NCBI GenBank assembly: GCA_021613535.1
Contig: CP075493.1
Location: 11,098,001-11,162,000 of the forward strand
Origin: Adineta vaga
Taxonomy: Eukaryota > Rotifera
Reading direction: 5' to 3'
DNA length: 64,000 nt
Positions 11,687 to 23,716 of this stretch are shown in pieces (the first letter of the stretch is position 1; each line of letters begins with the position of its first letter). The notes beneath the pieces were generated by a model. It did not search any database and was not told the origin of the DNA. It was given only the letters and a program-made list of their open reading frames with translations. The translations under genes and the position numbers were made by a program.

Positions 11687-12685
11687 ATGAGTATGATCGA
11701 CGATAGTGAATATGTGGATTGTGACATACAACGATGGCAAAATATGATGAAAGAAACGTATGCAAATCTTTCTCCGTTTGATCCAACATCAATTGATGAT
11801 CTTCGACGGGTAACTGCAATTGTTCGTGCACCATGGACTGAAGGTGGGCCATCAATGACACGTATCGAAGAAAAATTTGTTGGTGATTTTAAAACTCGTA
11901 TTCGTATATATTATCCTATCGATGGTAAGATTTGTCCAGCACTCCTCTATATTCATGGAGGTGGTTACACTATCTTCAGTCTTGATACACACGATCGATT
12001 AATGCGAGAATATGCGGGTCGAGCCAAAGTAGTCGTCATTGGTGTAGATTATAGTCTATCACCAGAAGTAAAATATCCACGAGCGATCAACGAAATTGTA
12101 TCCATTGTTCAATGGTTGAGAAAACAGAATTCATTAGAATTAGGTATTGATTTGAATCGAATAGCTATTGGTGGTGATTCTGCTGGTGCAAATCTTACTA
12201 TTGCAACAAATCTACAGTTACGCATATTGAATCAACCAGTTGTAAACGCCCAATTACTTAATTATGGAGTTTATGATCGTGTTAGACCTCAATCGAATTC
12301 ATATATCCGTTATGAGGGTCCTAAATATCGATTAAATGCTGATGAGATGAAATTTTTTCAAAATAATTATATTCGAAATGAGGAAGATTTCGATGATCCG
12401 CTTGTGTGTCCTCTTCATGCTGATCTCCATGGTCTACCGCCAAGCTTTCTTACTATTGCAGAATGTGATATACTGGCTGATGAAAATCGAGCTATGGCCG
12501 AAGCATTACGTAAAGCCGATGTTGAAGTTGAAGAACATGTGTATCATGGAGTTACGCATAGTTTTCTTGAAGCTGTCCGTATTGCAAAAATCAGTAATAG
12601 AGCTTTGGATGATGCTTCTGCTTGGCTCATGAAGCAACTGTATCAATCAAACGAACGATATAGTTCAAAAATTGAAAAAGATTGA
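11687..12685 (+). CDS. Alpha/beta hydrolase, hormone-sensitive lipase (HSL) family
   Basis: Intact, intronless, 332 residues from ATG 11687. It shows the HSL oxyanion motif HGGGY near residue 88, the nucleophile elbow GGDSAGANL near residue 166, the acid in ECDILADE near 264, and the catalytic His in GVTHSF near 294. Members are carboxylesterases, deacetylases or lipases acting on short acyl esters; the physiological substrate here is unknown. The sequence has the compact bacterial/fungal HSL form without the N-terminal domain of vertebrate HSL, which together with the lack of introns suggests acquisition by transfer. No signal peptide, so likely cytosolic. Confidence 0.88.
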   Translation: MSMIDDSEYVDCDIQRWQNMMKETYANLSPFDPTSIDDLRRVTAIVRAPWTEGGPSMTRIEEKFVGDFKTRIRIYYPIDGKICPALLYIHGGGYTIFSLDTHDRLMREYAGRAKVVVIGVDYSLSPEVKYPRAINEIVSIVQWLRKQNSLELGIDLNRIAIGGDSAGANLTIATNLQLRILNQPVVNAQLLNYGVYDRVRPQSNSYIRYEGPKYRLNADEMKFFQNNYIRNEEDFDDPLVCPLHADLHGLPPSFLTIAECDILADENRAMAEALRKADVEVEEHVYHGVTHSFLEAVRIAKISNRALDDASAWLMKQLYQSNERYSSKIEKD

Positions 12686-13261
12686 TTAAGTATTTCTTTT
12701 GTATTCGATTAGTAATAAAAATAAAAACAAAAATAGTTCTATACCAATATGATAGATAGTGAAGTAAATATACTCAAATTGACATTGCTTTATAGTTACA
12801 GGGATAGATGCAGTTTGTATTTGATCTCTAATACTGTTCTTTCTTTTTCCATGTAATTACTAACATTGTCAAAGCACAAGTAATTGTAAATGTTAAAAAG
12901 AATCTATACGCTAATTGTTTTTGGTCAACAAAACGTTCTAAGGAAGGTCAGATAAAAAACAAAAGACGAGAAAAATATAAAGATGCTTTTTACAGAAAAT
13001 TTAACATTTATAACATAAATACTAAGAGATTATTATTGAAGTCAGGATATATTCTTATAGTCACCATCACCCACGTTGTATTGATCTTCTTTTCTTTTAC
13101 CATCTATGAAAACTCGCTGATCTCAGCTTCGATGATTGTAAATGATGATAGTTGTAACATGAAGGGACATCTTCTGATTATCCGCATTATTGGTCATTCT
13201 GATTTTCTTTCTTTTTTTATCAACTGTTATAGATTGCGTCTTTTCATTTCTTTCCAAAAAA
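12686..13261. other. Intergenic, no gene seen
   Basis: AT-rich. A short frame from TTG 13036 looks accidental. Confidence 0.4.
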
Positions 13262-13279
13262 ATGTACAATAATCTCCAA

Positions 13280-13771
13280 ATGTCGTTCGTAAAATCGATT
13301 GTCTTATTGTTTTTTATATATCCAACATTAATTAGTACTAATGATGAAACAATAATAAAATATCGTAATCGATACTTTCATGATATTCACACATGGCATA
13401 CGATCACTAGTTTAAATGGTACTTGGTATGGTGCATTACATGTTCTGACTGAAAACGAACAAGGCGTTTATTTCGTCGATGGTACTACAAATCATTCTCG
13501 TATTCAAAATCCATTTATTGTTTCCGAAAGTCAATCATTCGATTATGGATTAGTTATTAGTCAACAGGATGATTTTAATATGTTATATTCATTAACATTA
13601 ACTCAACAATTAGTACCAGATCCATCTCGATCGAATAGTCGAATTTGTGTATTTCTTATTGCTGCCGAACGTGCAGCTTGTCCATATATTGTACCTGTTA
13701 GCTTTCACGGACAGACAACGTGTCTTTGGGAAAGTGTTGAAGGTCGAGGAGAAAATTTTTCAATTCAATAA
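13280..13771 (+). CDS. Small secreted protein, possibly lipocalin-like
   Basis: The best start is ATG 13280, giving MSFVKSIVLLFFIYPTLIS, a clear signal peptide; ATG 13262 six codons earlier is the alternative. The mature part of about 145 residues contains SLNGTWYGAL, reminiscent of the lipocalin G-x-W motif, and four cysteines (ICVF, AACPY, TTCLW). The lipocalin idea is weak because no second motif is visible. Single exon, no lesion. Function unknown; its export is the only firm inference. Confidence 0.55.
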   Translation: MSFVKSIVLLFFIYPTLISTNDETIIKYRNRYFHDIHTWHTITSLNGTWYGALHVLTENEQGVYFVDGTTNHSRIQNPFIVSESQSFDYGLVISQQDDFNMLYSLTLTQQLVPDPSRSNSRICVFLIAAERAACPYIVPVSFHGQTTCLWESVEGRGENFSIQ

Positions 13772-14138
13772 ACTTTTCTTTCTTTCTCAGTTTAAAATTA
13801 ATATAATGTACTACACATTTTCTCGTCTATGTTTGTATATTTTGATACTCTGATGTTAATTCGATTAGATCAATAAAAACTTAAATAATAAAAATAGATT
13901 TCAACACAACAAAATTTAAATGGGAAGGTATGGGTTTAGGTGTACATAACATGTAATGGAACAAATAAAAGTATACTATAGAATAAGATGTTAAGTTTAA
14001 AAGCATTTAAGTGAACATGAATATATCGAGTGTGGTAAACTCCATGAGAAAAAGAATTTTAATCAACAGCAAACCATAGGTAATGTTCATATAAAACGTT
14101 GTAGAACTTCAGTTTGATTGATGATTATTTATTTAAAT
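13772..14138. other. Intergenic between convergent genes
   Basis: AT-rich 3' flanks. Nothing recognised. Confidence 0.4.
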
Positions 14139-16799
14139 TTATACTAAAGATAATTCTAAACCATATGTTGGTTTTCGCAACTGAAGGAAAAGGAAGCAGG
14201 ATAACGACTGAACCTTCACGCGCATTTTTCGAGCTACTAACTGCCATAGAAGTATTGCAATGTCTTTCAGACAAATAGACAAATCAGGATGCTGTTTTAC
14301 TAGTGTTTTCTTCCATATCTGATAAGCCTCTCGATACTTGCATAGAGCTTCTTGATAATTGCCTCTCTTATGATGTACTCGGCCAAGTAAATGAATACAT
14401 TTACCTTCGTCACGATGTTGAGTATTGGAAAAAATACGTCCATAGATTTCAACTAAATAAGCATGTTATTATTAAACAAAAGTTCATTTTGACATTTACT
14501 TACTTGCACGATAGAAGCATTTGATAGACTGATCATAATCTTCTAATACCAAACAAACTTCACCTTTATTTTTCCATGTATAAGCTGCATTAATATGATC
14601 ATACTTTAGTGACTGTAAAATAGCGAATGCTTTACTATATTGTTCGCTGGCTTCACTATATTTCTTTAAGCGATAATACACTTTACCAATATTATTATAA
14701 CGAACAGCAAAATATGGACTTTTCTCTTCAGGATAAAAGTATTGATAAATTTCTTGACTTTTAAGATGTTTAGTCAAAGCTTGTTCATAGTCACCCTTTT
14801 TGTATAAATACTTGCCGATATAATTAAGAATAAGACCAATCTGAAGACTTTTACTTGGTAGAACGTGTGTGGCAATATTGAACGCTGACTCAACGAATTC
14901 GAGTGCTTTATCATATTGACCCATGTGATATAGTGGTAGTGACATATTCATATGGGCACTACTTAAAGCTGGATTATCGAATGGCTGTTCTTCCTGAATG
15001 ATATAAAGTGCTTGCTGGAAGTCTTGAAAAGCTAGCTCATCCGCACCTAGCTGATATTGTACAAATCCACGGGCACTCAACATCTCTGCATAGCAAACAT
15101 GATTCGACATACTAACTTGTTTATATTGATCGGACGCCTTGGCAAGAACGTGTAATGCTTCTGCGTATTTACATTGATGACGGTAGGTGCGACCAATATA
15201 GTTATTGATCTGAGCGGAAATGCCAATATCTGGAGGATTTTGACTAGTACAAATACGAAGAGCCATGTTGAAGTGCTCTAAAGCACGGTCATACTCAGTA
15301 TGAAGCGCAAAACAAGCTCGACCAAGACCGAAAAGAACGTTGGCATTGTGTGGTATTCGATTGTTAAGATTTTCGAAATATAGCTTCGATTTAGTGAATT
15401 CTCCCATATCAAAAAACAGATCTCCAAGCAAAATAAGTATATTATCATCATTTATCGACGCGCGTTTTTTTTCAATATATTCTTTTGCTATAGTAGCACC
15501 TTCGTTTGATGCTGTCATACGACATATCCATACTTTGGTGTCGTTATCGAATGTCATTGATTCTATTTTGAACACACTTGCTAAGTCAAACAAAACTTCT
15601 TCTTCGTCTTCAAAGTGGCTCTGTGATTCTATATCTGCCAATACAATATCCGATTGTCTGAGATCCACTAGAATCTCATAAATTACAGCTTCACAATCCA
15701 GGATTGCTAGTGGATGAGTTTCAATACCAGCAAACATCTCGGCCACTTCTCGATTCCAACTTGTAGATAAAAATCCCTTTGCCGAGATCAATTGACCAAT
15801 GTTATCCTTCAAGCGTTGAATTTCTGCATGAGATTGTTTCTTTCCACGGTATACTTCGAAAAAAGTGCGATCGCTTTTTTCTCGCAAGCGTTTGCTCTGC
15901 TCTGCTATGCATGTACATAGATCAGCAATATAGAAACCATAAGTATTAAGTGCGTCAATATCATCCGTTAGAAGAGCTTTGTTAACCAATCGTGAAAGAA
16001 AACAATCCCTGGTATACCACCATATTGCTTCATTATGCGTATAGCACTGATCAAAATTGTCGATAGCCTTCATGTGTGTTTCATTATCTCGATAGTATTC
16101 TCGACATTGTTGTAACATTTCCCGTTTACTAATAAACTCTTCTGAATCATTATTTCTGGGTATCTTCTTTATAACTTCTTTTAATAATTGTCGCCAGACA
16201 AAAGATCCACATTCGCGATCCAGACTATGAATTGATTTTAATTTTCTTCGGTCGTAAAGTGCAAAAACAGCTATATGCTTTTCTATCTCTCGTATTGTTT
16301 TAACAGTATATTGTTTCAAACTATCTTGATTAGTAAAAATGCCTTTTACTTTGGTATTTTTTATATCGCGTATTGATGATTCGTATTTGCTTGCGTTCAT
16401 GCAGAAAATGAGAATGGTATCAACATGTCGAAGCGAGTGTGCTTTTTCAAGCAGAGTTTCTGTTGCACATGTACCAGAGGTAATCAAAAGAACTCGTTCG
16501 TTTTTCGAATTTTCCATCTGAGCAATGCAATCTATTTCGTTAGAGCAAAGATGAACAGTGTAATTGAGACGATGAAGCATTGTTTGTGTTTGCTTTATGG
16601 CATCAGTATATGTACATTCATGTTTATTCACTTGATTATCATACCAGATAATTGTGATGGTTTCTCGATAAATACGCGTGTTAAGTCCACAAGATCCTTT
16701 ATCGTTATTTTTCTCTCTAAATAATGAACGTTTTTTCGAAGATAGCAATTTTTCTATTTCTTCATTGGCACCTAAATTGAGATCATGTTTGTTTGCCAT
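14139..16799 (-). CDS. ART-TPR fusion: receiver-like N-domain, ADP-ribosyltransferase, TPR array
   Basis: Two exons, 16799-14504 and 14452-14139, with a 51-bp phase-1 intron; intact protein of about 869 residues. The frame opens at TTG 16802 but the first ATG is 16799. Residues 50-190 form an alpha/beta domain (ITIIWYDN, VLLITSG, ILIFCMN) shared with the gene at 21142. Residues 200-420 are an ART domain of the R-S-E class: FFEVYRG near 317, FLSTS near 345, and EDEEEVLF near 396 with E-x-E spacing typical of arginine-directed enzymes. Residues 440-869 are TPRs (for example HFNMALRICT, ALTKHLKSQEIY). It probably uses NAD to mono-ADP-ribosylate a protein selected by the TPRs. Target and regulation unknown; cytosolic by lack of signal. 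Confidence 0.88.
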
Positions 16800-17640
16800 C
16801 AATTTGAATGAACGATCAATATTTAGCTAAAAAATAAATATCGAAATTTTTTTATTATCATTCTGAATAACTACTTTGTAGCAAAAATCTATATAAAATC
16901 TATTTTATTTGTTACATTATCATTTTGATTTTTCTTTCTGGTATCTTTTAAAAATACATTAGATAACGAATTATTTTTTGGTACAAATGAGTCTATGATA
17001 ATAGCGCGACAAAAGCCAATTTTTAAAACATGATATGGTAAGGTACCTATGTACAATTGACTTACCCTGTAATGTGAAAGGTAAACAGATGCATCTTTTG
17101 CTGTTTTATAAGACAGGAATATCCAGAAAAAATTTCAGAACTTGTTTCTGCGTTTCACAACGAGAATAAACAACGTGTATTACTATGGATAAAATGGAGA
17201 TTTGACAATTTCTTGATTGAAGAGTGATTGTTTTTATTTACAGAATGACAGGTTGTTTTTATTCTGTTCTTGACGGCAGAAAATAAAGAAAAAAATATAT
17301 TTGTTTTTCGTCCATATAAATCGATTGTGAATATATACATATATGTAACTGTTCTTAGAACGATTCTAGTGTTATATTTCTTCAATATGAGTAATAAATT
17401 AAAGATTTACATTTGTTTAGCAGCACAAAACTGATGTTCTTTTTTTTTCTTCTGTCTCGGATAAGTTTGGACAAATGGACTGTAGCATCTTCGCGCATTA
17501 CTCGTTTTCTATACGATTACAATTTCCAATAAAAACAAGTTGTTCTTTTTTAATTTCAATACCCGACTAAATAACGACACATCCAGCGTGTTGTCACAGA
17601 AGCAATAATAAAGAATAAACAATGTCATAACAGAAGGTAG
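16800..17640. other. Intergenic, possible unresolved 5' exon
   Basis: Mostly AT-rich. A short frame at 17385-17432 (MSNKLKIYICLAAQ) could be the first exon of the next gene, but no clean donor was found before its TGA. Confidence 0.3.
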
Positions 17641-17641
17641 C

Positions 17642-18973
17642 AAACGATCATTTGTGTTTCCGTATGAAATGACCAAACTGCATCAAGAAAAGCTTCAGTC
17701 ATATTCAGATCGATTAATTTTGCCTGATATTCCATCAAATGACAAGGCTCAACATAACTTGTTCTTGAAAACAAAAGGATTTGATTTTTTACCAACATTT
17801 TTCGCTGTCTTACCAAATGGACAATTGACCGATAGTTATGATCGATATATTGAACTACTTGAAACTATAGATCCAAAAACTTTGGAAAAAAATGTGCACA
17901 ATATTAAGGTAATTTATAACATTCGCCGAGTAATATTGGTCTATTTTGTATACAATCTGGAAATCTATTCAATTCATCATTATTTTTCTTTATTCACATT
18001 TTTACATAGAATCGAAAAAAGAATTCATATCTACTTTTTATGTCATCTTTTCAAGAATATTCAAAAATAATATATAACATTTCTCCCTTTATAGACATTT
18101 GCCCGAACTATCATACAAACAATCGATCAGCTATATTTTGAACATAATATGATGGCTTTTGTCAAACTCGATGCAAGTGGTACTAGTGGTTGGTCAAATC
18201 TGAGTCCCAACCTACATTCTATAATATATGATTGTGAAGAAACTCTCGAAAAACGCATTGAATATTTGTCTGATTATATTGAAAATAAAGTTATTGGCAC
18301 ACGACTACCTACCACGGCTATCGTCGAAGAATACATTCAACCCCAAAAACGTTCTGGTAGTATTGATGCCGATTATACTGTATGCGGTTTTGTTCTCGAT
18401 GGTATGTTTTATCCCACATCGATTAGTCTCTGTCAATCAAGTGATGCAAAATATATTGCAATGGTAGGGATAAATTTTATAGTTGTTGCAAAGAAATCAA
18501 ACAAAATTTTTAATAGAAAAAAAGGACCATAGTATTTAAATTTTTCATTATTATTACATAACTAATTGTTGAGAAAAACACAATATGTACTTCTATATTT
18601 TCTAGTGGAATGCATCTTCACCTGTCGATCTGATTGATAAAGTTGAGGAGTGGAAACAAAAGTTCTTCTTCTCATGTCAGAATTTGAACAGAATGCAAAA
18701 CTGAATAACATCGAATTGTTTCAAGTATACATAAAAATGTGTCAACGCTTAACTCAAGCCTATGGAATGTATGTATTTTCTACCGGTTTCGGTTATTTTG
18801 GTAAAAGTATTGAAGGTGATGATTTTCTCAAGTTTAATATTCTTGTTCATCCAAGATCACTGACAACTATAAGCAATGAAACAAAACAACAAGTTTTACC
18901 TAGAGATAAACATCAAGATAAAGTCATAGAGATCATTCGTAGCGTGGCTACTGAAGTTCTTCAATATAAATAA
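17642..18973 (+). CDS. ATP-grasp-like kinase/ligase with a frameshift
   Basis: Visible exons are 17642-17908, 18095-18463 and 18606-18973; introns are 186 and 142 bp. The central part has the look of an ATP-grasp core: MAFVKLDASGTSGWSN (glycine-rich strand-loop), AIVEEYIQP, then DYTVCGFVLDG, i.e. the lysine and glutamate strands that bind ATP. In the last exon the frame entered from the splice (WNASSPVDLIDKVEE) ends at a TGA, while the next frame continues with a well-formed C-terminus (MSEFEQNAKL to a TAA at 18971). A one-base indel in the TTCTTCTTC stretch near 18665 explains this. The 5' exon is not resolved. Inositol-phosphate kinases are one ATP-grasp group it could resemble, but the substrate is not readable. 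Confidence 0.5.
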
Positions 18974-19380
18974 TAACACTACATGAAAACGTATAAATAG
19001 TAGATAATTCTATAATTACCTAGTATCAAACTATTCAATACTAACATACATGAGGTGCAAGTGGTCCAAAACTCAGATGAAAATCATCCGGTCGAATATT
19101 TTTTTCTAATCTTGTGAAATAAAAATTGATAAAGAATGAAATTCGTTTCCAAAATCTCGAAGTATGTTAAAGATGACATAACGTTTAGATCGATTTTGAA
19201 TGTAATATTTCTATTTGATAAAAAAAATCTAAAAGTACACGTGAGCTTCTCTTGATTATTCATATTTGAAAAGGATTTACCTGTATGATTCAGAATAAGG
19301 GAAGAAAAATATTTTTCCCGTTTTGACTCGTAGTTGTTTTTTCATTGCAATTTACGTACATACATTGTTTTGTAAAAAGC
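18974..19380. other. Intergenic, no gene seen
   Basis: AT-rich spacer between two + strand genes. Confidence 0.4.
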
Positions 19381-20256
19381 ATGTCAGTTGATCAAACTCG
19401 TCTAAAAAATAAATTCTCAGCAACAACATCATGTTTCCTTCTACCATCATTTCGTCGTCCAAGTTACTTAGACATTATTCGAATGAATAATGATACGTCA
19501 ACGATAAATACATCCGATATATTTCGTCAATGGACTTTAGAACATGAATCATCAGTTTATAAAAAAATCAATGATAGTCTTCTATTTGATAATTATGATA
19601 TTTTAAAAGAAAATGCTGTTTATATCAATAGTTTACGTCGTGCTATTACAGAAAATCTTCTTCAAGATTCAATAAAAGTCTATCGAAATATTGAACTTCG
19701 TCCGGATTTTGTTCAAAATGAATACAAAGAAAATCAAACATTTTTATGGCCAACATTCACGAGTACATCACGTAATAAAGATGTTGCATCAACATTTGGA
19801 AATTATACATTTGAAATCGATGCATCCTTAAATGATTATACCTATCGTACAGATATTGGTTCATATTCTCAATATCCATATGAACAAGAAATTTTATTTT
19901 ATCCTTATAGTGGATTTCGTATAAAAAGAATTTATACCGATGCTCGAATAATTCAATTGGAATGCGTTGACACATTAGATATTGAATCATCTTCAAAAAC
20001 ATCAATTCCATCACAAATCAAACTTTATGATAAAGATAGACAGATGTTTGTTTATTTGTCTAAAGATGATGAAAACTTATATTGGTGCACTGTTGAAGAA
20101 CCAGAGAAATTATATATTATTGCAGATAATACCAATGGATATTGGGATTCACCTCATCGATATCATCATGAAAATGGATATTTTCTTTATAGAGGAGATT
20201 CTCTATGGGAAGAATATAAAAATCATCATTATTTTGCGTCATTTCAACAAATATAG
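19381..20256 (+). CDS. Stand-alone mono-ADP-ribosyltransferase (R-S-ExE)
   Basis: Single exon, 291 residues from ATG 19381; the frame opens upstream at a TTG. The ART core has SIKVYRNIEL with the NAD-binding Arg, TFTSTSRNKD with the STS motif, and YPYEQEILFYP giving E-Q-E, the pattern of arginine-specific transferases (ART1/ecto-ART and bacterial relatives). All three key sites are present, so it should be active. A C-terminal segment of about 90 residues rich in Tyr and His follows (for example YLSKDDENLYWC), whose role is unknown. No clear signal peptide. It lies between two ART-TPR genes, so local duplication and domain loss are likely. Confidence 0.82.
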   Translation: MSVDQTRLKNKFSATTSCFLLPSFRRPSYLDIIRMNNDTSTINTSDIFRQWTLEHESSVYKKINDSLLFDNYDILKENAVYINSLRRAITENLLQDSIKVYRNIELRPDFVQNEYKENQTFLWPTFTSTSRNKDVASTFGNYTFEIDASLNDYTYRTDIGSYSQYPYEQEILFYPYSGFRIKRIYTDARIIQLECVDTLDIESSSKTSIPSQIKLYDKDRQMFVYLSKDDENLYWCTVEEPEKLYIIADNTNGYWDSPHRYHHENGYFLYRGDSLWEEYKNHHYFASFQQI

Positions 20257-21141
20257 GATCAAATTGTGTAACATATAAAAGATCGACTTCACTTATATCT
20301 GCTGTTGAGAAATGTTTTATGATTAGTTTTCATTTTGTATTCCTAAACCGTATAAGAAGACGCATAGTTATTATTGTTTGTTGGACAAGCATCGATATTA
20401 ATGAAAGAACAAATTTCGACGAGATATTGGATATATATATTGCTGATCACATAAACAATCGATTTCAAACATATGAATTGGTATTACTGGAAAATAAATT
20501 TGTCAATTACTTATTCAAATTGATGCCAAGTGATTGCTTTTAGAACTAAGTACGTTTGCTGTTCTTTCCAATGTATATAATTAGTTAATAAACTATAAAC
20601 GAAACTATATAATTTGTACCAAAGTTGAAAGCGTCAATGTAAATAGATACTAAATATATAACAGTTTTCAGCGTATTTGATCGATTTTGAATTTTAAAGA
20701 TCCGTTTGAATACCATACTCCTTTTTAATTACGGATAACGTTTTCATCTAATATTTCGTAGTAAGCATGATGCAGGTATGGGTTACTTTAAACTATCTAG
20801 ATGGCTGTTATTTGTGATTCATTGGACTTTATTTACACTCGTGAATACAATTATTTAGATTTTTTTCTTCGTTGGAAGAAAGAAATGCGACTTCCTTTCT
20901 TTACTCTTAAAATGTATGAATTGTAAAGTACGCAGCCATCATGCAAAGCGTGAGTTATTCTTTTTCTTTCTTGGAAAATTCCAAAAGAATTTCTATATAA
21001 TTACCATTACTCACAGCAGTATAGATGCTACATAGATACTACCGTGTGTATACATAGCAACTACGAATTTTAACAAAATAATATTAAAATCGCTATTCTA
21101 AAATATTGACTTTTAATAGTTTGTTTTATTACTATTTTCGT
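20257..21141. other. Intergenic, no firm gene
   Basis: AT-rich. A 74-codon frame at 20319-20543 resembles no known family and has no splice context, so it was left out. Confidence 0.4.
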
Positions 21142-23716
21142 ATGGATAAGTACACTGGATACCGCTTCATCATGATCTACGGAGTTGGCTTACTAATCTA
21201 TTACATCATTCAGCGATTTTTCACTGTCAAAAAACAGGTGAGAGTCTATTTTTTCTTATAAAATATTAGTAGATATACCTCGTTTTCTATTTCATTCGAT
21301 ATATTAGAACCATGTAACTATAGTGTGGCTAGATAAAACACATGATGATTCGACTATGATGATGATAAAATATATAAACAAAGATCGTTTAATTACGTTC
21401 ACATCTTCGGACGAATGTATAAATTATATAATATCATTAAAAACTACAAATGAAGCAATTTGTTTGATAACATCAGGTTCATTGGGTGTCACTGTTATTC
21501 CATCAATCCATAATATTGATCAAATTGAATCAATAATTGTTTTCTGCATGGAGAAAACAAAATATGAATTCATGCAAAAACGTTACAATAAAATTCGACA
21601 TGTTTTGAATACTTACAATGAATTAATTATTCAATTACAAATCTATCTGAAATCAATCGATCGAGATGGAACGACAGTTAATATATTTAATATAGAAAAT
21701 CTAAAGAAATTACGTAATTGCAATTCAGTATCTAAAAATTCTCATCTACCTTATACAATATTTAATGATGACAAACAATGTTCAATGCGTGATATATCCA
21801 AATCAGATACTTTCTTTCTATGGCTTAAATTACTTACAAGTGTTCTACAGAAAGTTCATCATACACAAGATACTATGAATGAAATGCTGGATAAATGTCG
21901 AGAGTATCATAAAGATAATATTGAAGAATTGAATAAAATAGACGAATTCAAAAGAACCTATAGAAAAGAAGACGCCATCTATTGGTATACAACACCAACA
22001 TTTGTTTCAAAGTTAATTAATAAAGCATTATGTACAGAAGATTTTCGTGCACTCTATATTTGTCGAGCGTACATTGCAGATCTATCGGAGCAATTGCATT
22101 TAGAATACGAACAATACAAACAATTATTGATTGATTTTGAACAACCATTAAATCAATGGACAGTTTACCATGGTCGAGCAATGTCCAAAGATGAATTAGA
22201 CATATTGTGTAATAAAAAAGGTCAATTGATTTCATTAAATGGATTTTTATCAACAAGTCGAAAAGAAGAAGTTGCTGATTGTTATTCAAAAGAAGTTATG
22301 TTTATTATTCAAACAACGTTTGATTTAACTCATGGATGTTTTGCTCATGTAGCACCTATGAGCCAATTTCCATCTGAAGACGAAGTTTTATTTGATTTGG
22401 CATCAGTTTTCAAAATTCTTGATATAAAATATGATCGAACTACTAACAAATGGAATGTTTATCTTATAACAACGGATGAAGGAACAAGTGTCGTACAAGC
22501 ATACATTGATTCGGCTGAGATTGAAGCTAATGAAACAAATGTTGATTTTATATTTGCACGATTATTAATACAAATGGGTGAATACAGCCTTGCACATGAT
22601 TATTTAGATAAACTTTTTGCGATGTTATCGAGCGAACACGATAATCGTGATATAGCGCTTGTATACTACTATAGAGGCTTGATTTTCTATCGCGAAGGAA
22701 ATTATGCTCAGTCTATGATCGAATATGAAAGAGCACTTACCATTCAACGAAAAATATTTCCGGAAGGACATTCTGATTTGGGTGAAAGTTTAGGTGGAAT
22801 CGGCTTACTATATGATAATATGGGACAATATAATCTAGCTTTAGAAAAACATCTTGAAGGTTTAGCAGTAAGTGAAAAAACACTTCCCAAAGATCATGTA
22901 CATATTGCTGAAGCATTAAATAACATTGGTTTGTGTTACGATCGTATGGGCAAATTCGAATTAGCATTAGAATATGATATTCGCGCATTAGAAATGAAAC
23001 GACGCCTTTTCTCACATGATCATCCAGATATAGCCACAAGTTTGAATAACATAGGCTTAGCATATTATAATCATTATGATTTTGAAAAAGCGCTTGACTA
23101 TCATCAACAATCATTGGCAATGAAGGAGCAATGTTTGCCATCTGATCATTCGGAATTAGCTGTATCTTATTGTAATCTTGGTCTTGTTCATCTAGCTCTA
23201 AGTCATTTCGATGAAGCACTTATGTACTATATGCGCGATTTAACAATAAGTGAAAAAACATTGCCTGATAATCATGCTGAAATTGGTATTACACATCATA
23301 ATTTAGGTCAAGTATATCGAGCAAAAGATAGAGGCAGTGATTTAGCAGTAAAACATTATCAGACAGCTATAGATATCTATATGAAAACTTTACCACGACA
23401 ACATCCATACATCGGATTTTCATTAATGTATATAGCGGAAGTGTTATCCGAACAAAATAATCTAGAAGCTGCATTTCGGTATGCAACTGAAGCGGTAAGC
23501 ATTGTTGAAGCAACACTTTCTGATGATCATCGTCGACGAGCAGAAGCAACATATATTTTAGCTATTATCTATAAGAAAATGCATCAAATCGATAAATCAT
23601 TAGAATACGCATATAAAGCGCGAGATATTCAACTAAGAACATTGGATGGCAGTCACAAAGAAGTACAAAAAACATTAGAATTAATTCAAAGTATTGAACA
23701 GACAGATCATAATTAG
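21142..23716 (+). CDS. Membrane-anchored ART-TPR fusion with His at the usual Arg site
   Basis: Exon 1 (21142-21237) encodes MDKYTGYR and a hydrophobic helix (FIMIYGVGLLIYYII). A 70-bp phase-0 intron leads to exon 2 (21308-23716). The protein has about 834 residues: TM anchor, receiver-like alpha/beta domain (VTIVWLDKT, CLITSGSLG, SIIVFCME), ART domain, and about nine TPRs of the kinesin-light-chain type (ALEKHLEGLAVSEKTLP, ALEYDIRALEMKRRLF). In the ART core the first motif reads VYHGRA, with His near residue 320 where the paralogue at 14139 has Arg; FLSTS near 347 and SEDEVLF near 389 are normal. The enzyme may be altered or inactive. Two introns fewer than animal kinesin-light chains would suggest; it is not one. 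Confidence 0.87.

Noticed and set aside
15340-15681. 113-codon + strand frame
   Set aside because: Antisense shadow of the ART-TPR gene; no start context or family match.
20319-20543. 74-codon frame after the lone ART gene
   Set aside because: No recognisable motif, no splice link, typical of open frames in AT-rich spacer.
22737-23219. 160-codon - strand frame
   Set aside because: Antisense shadow of the TPR repeats of the gene at 21142; its repeats mirror that periodicity.
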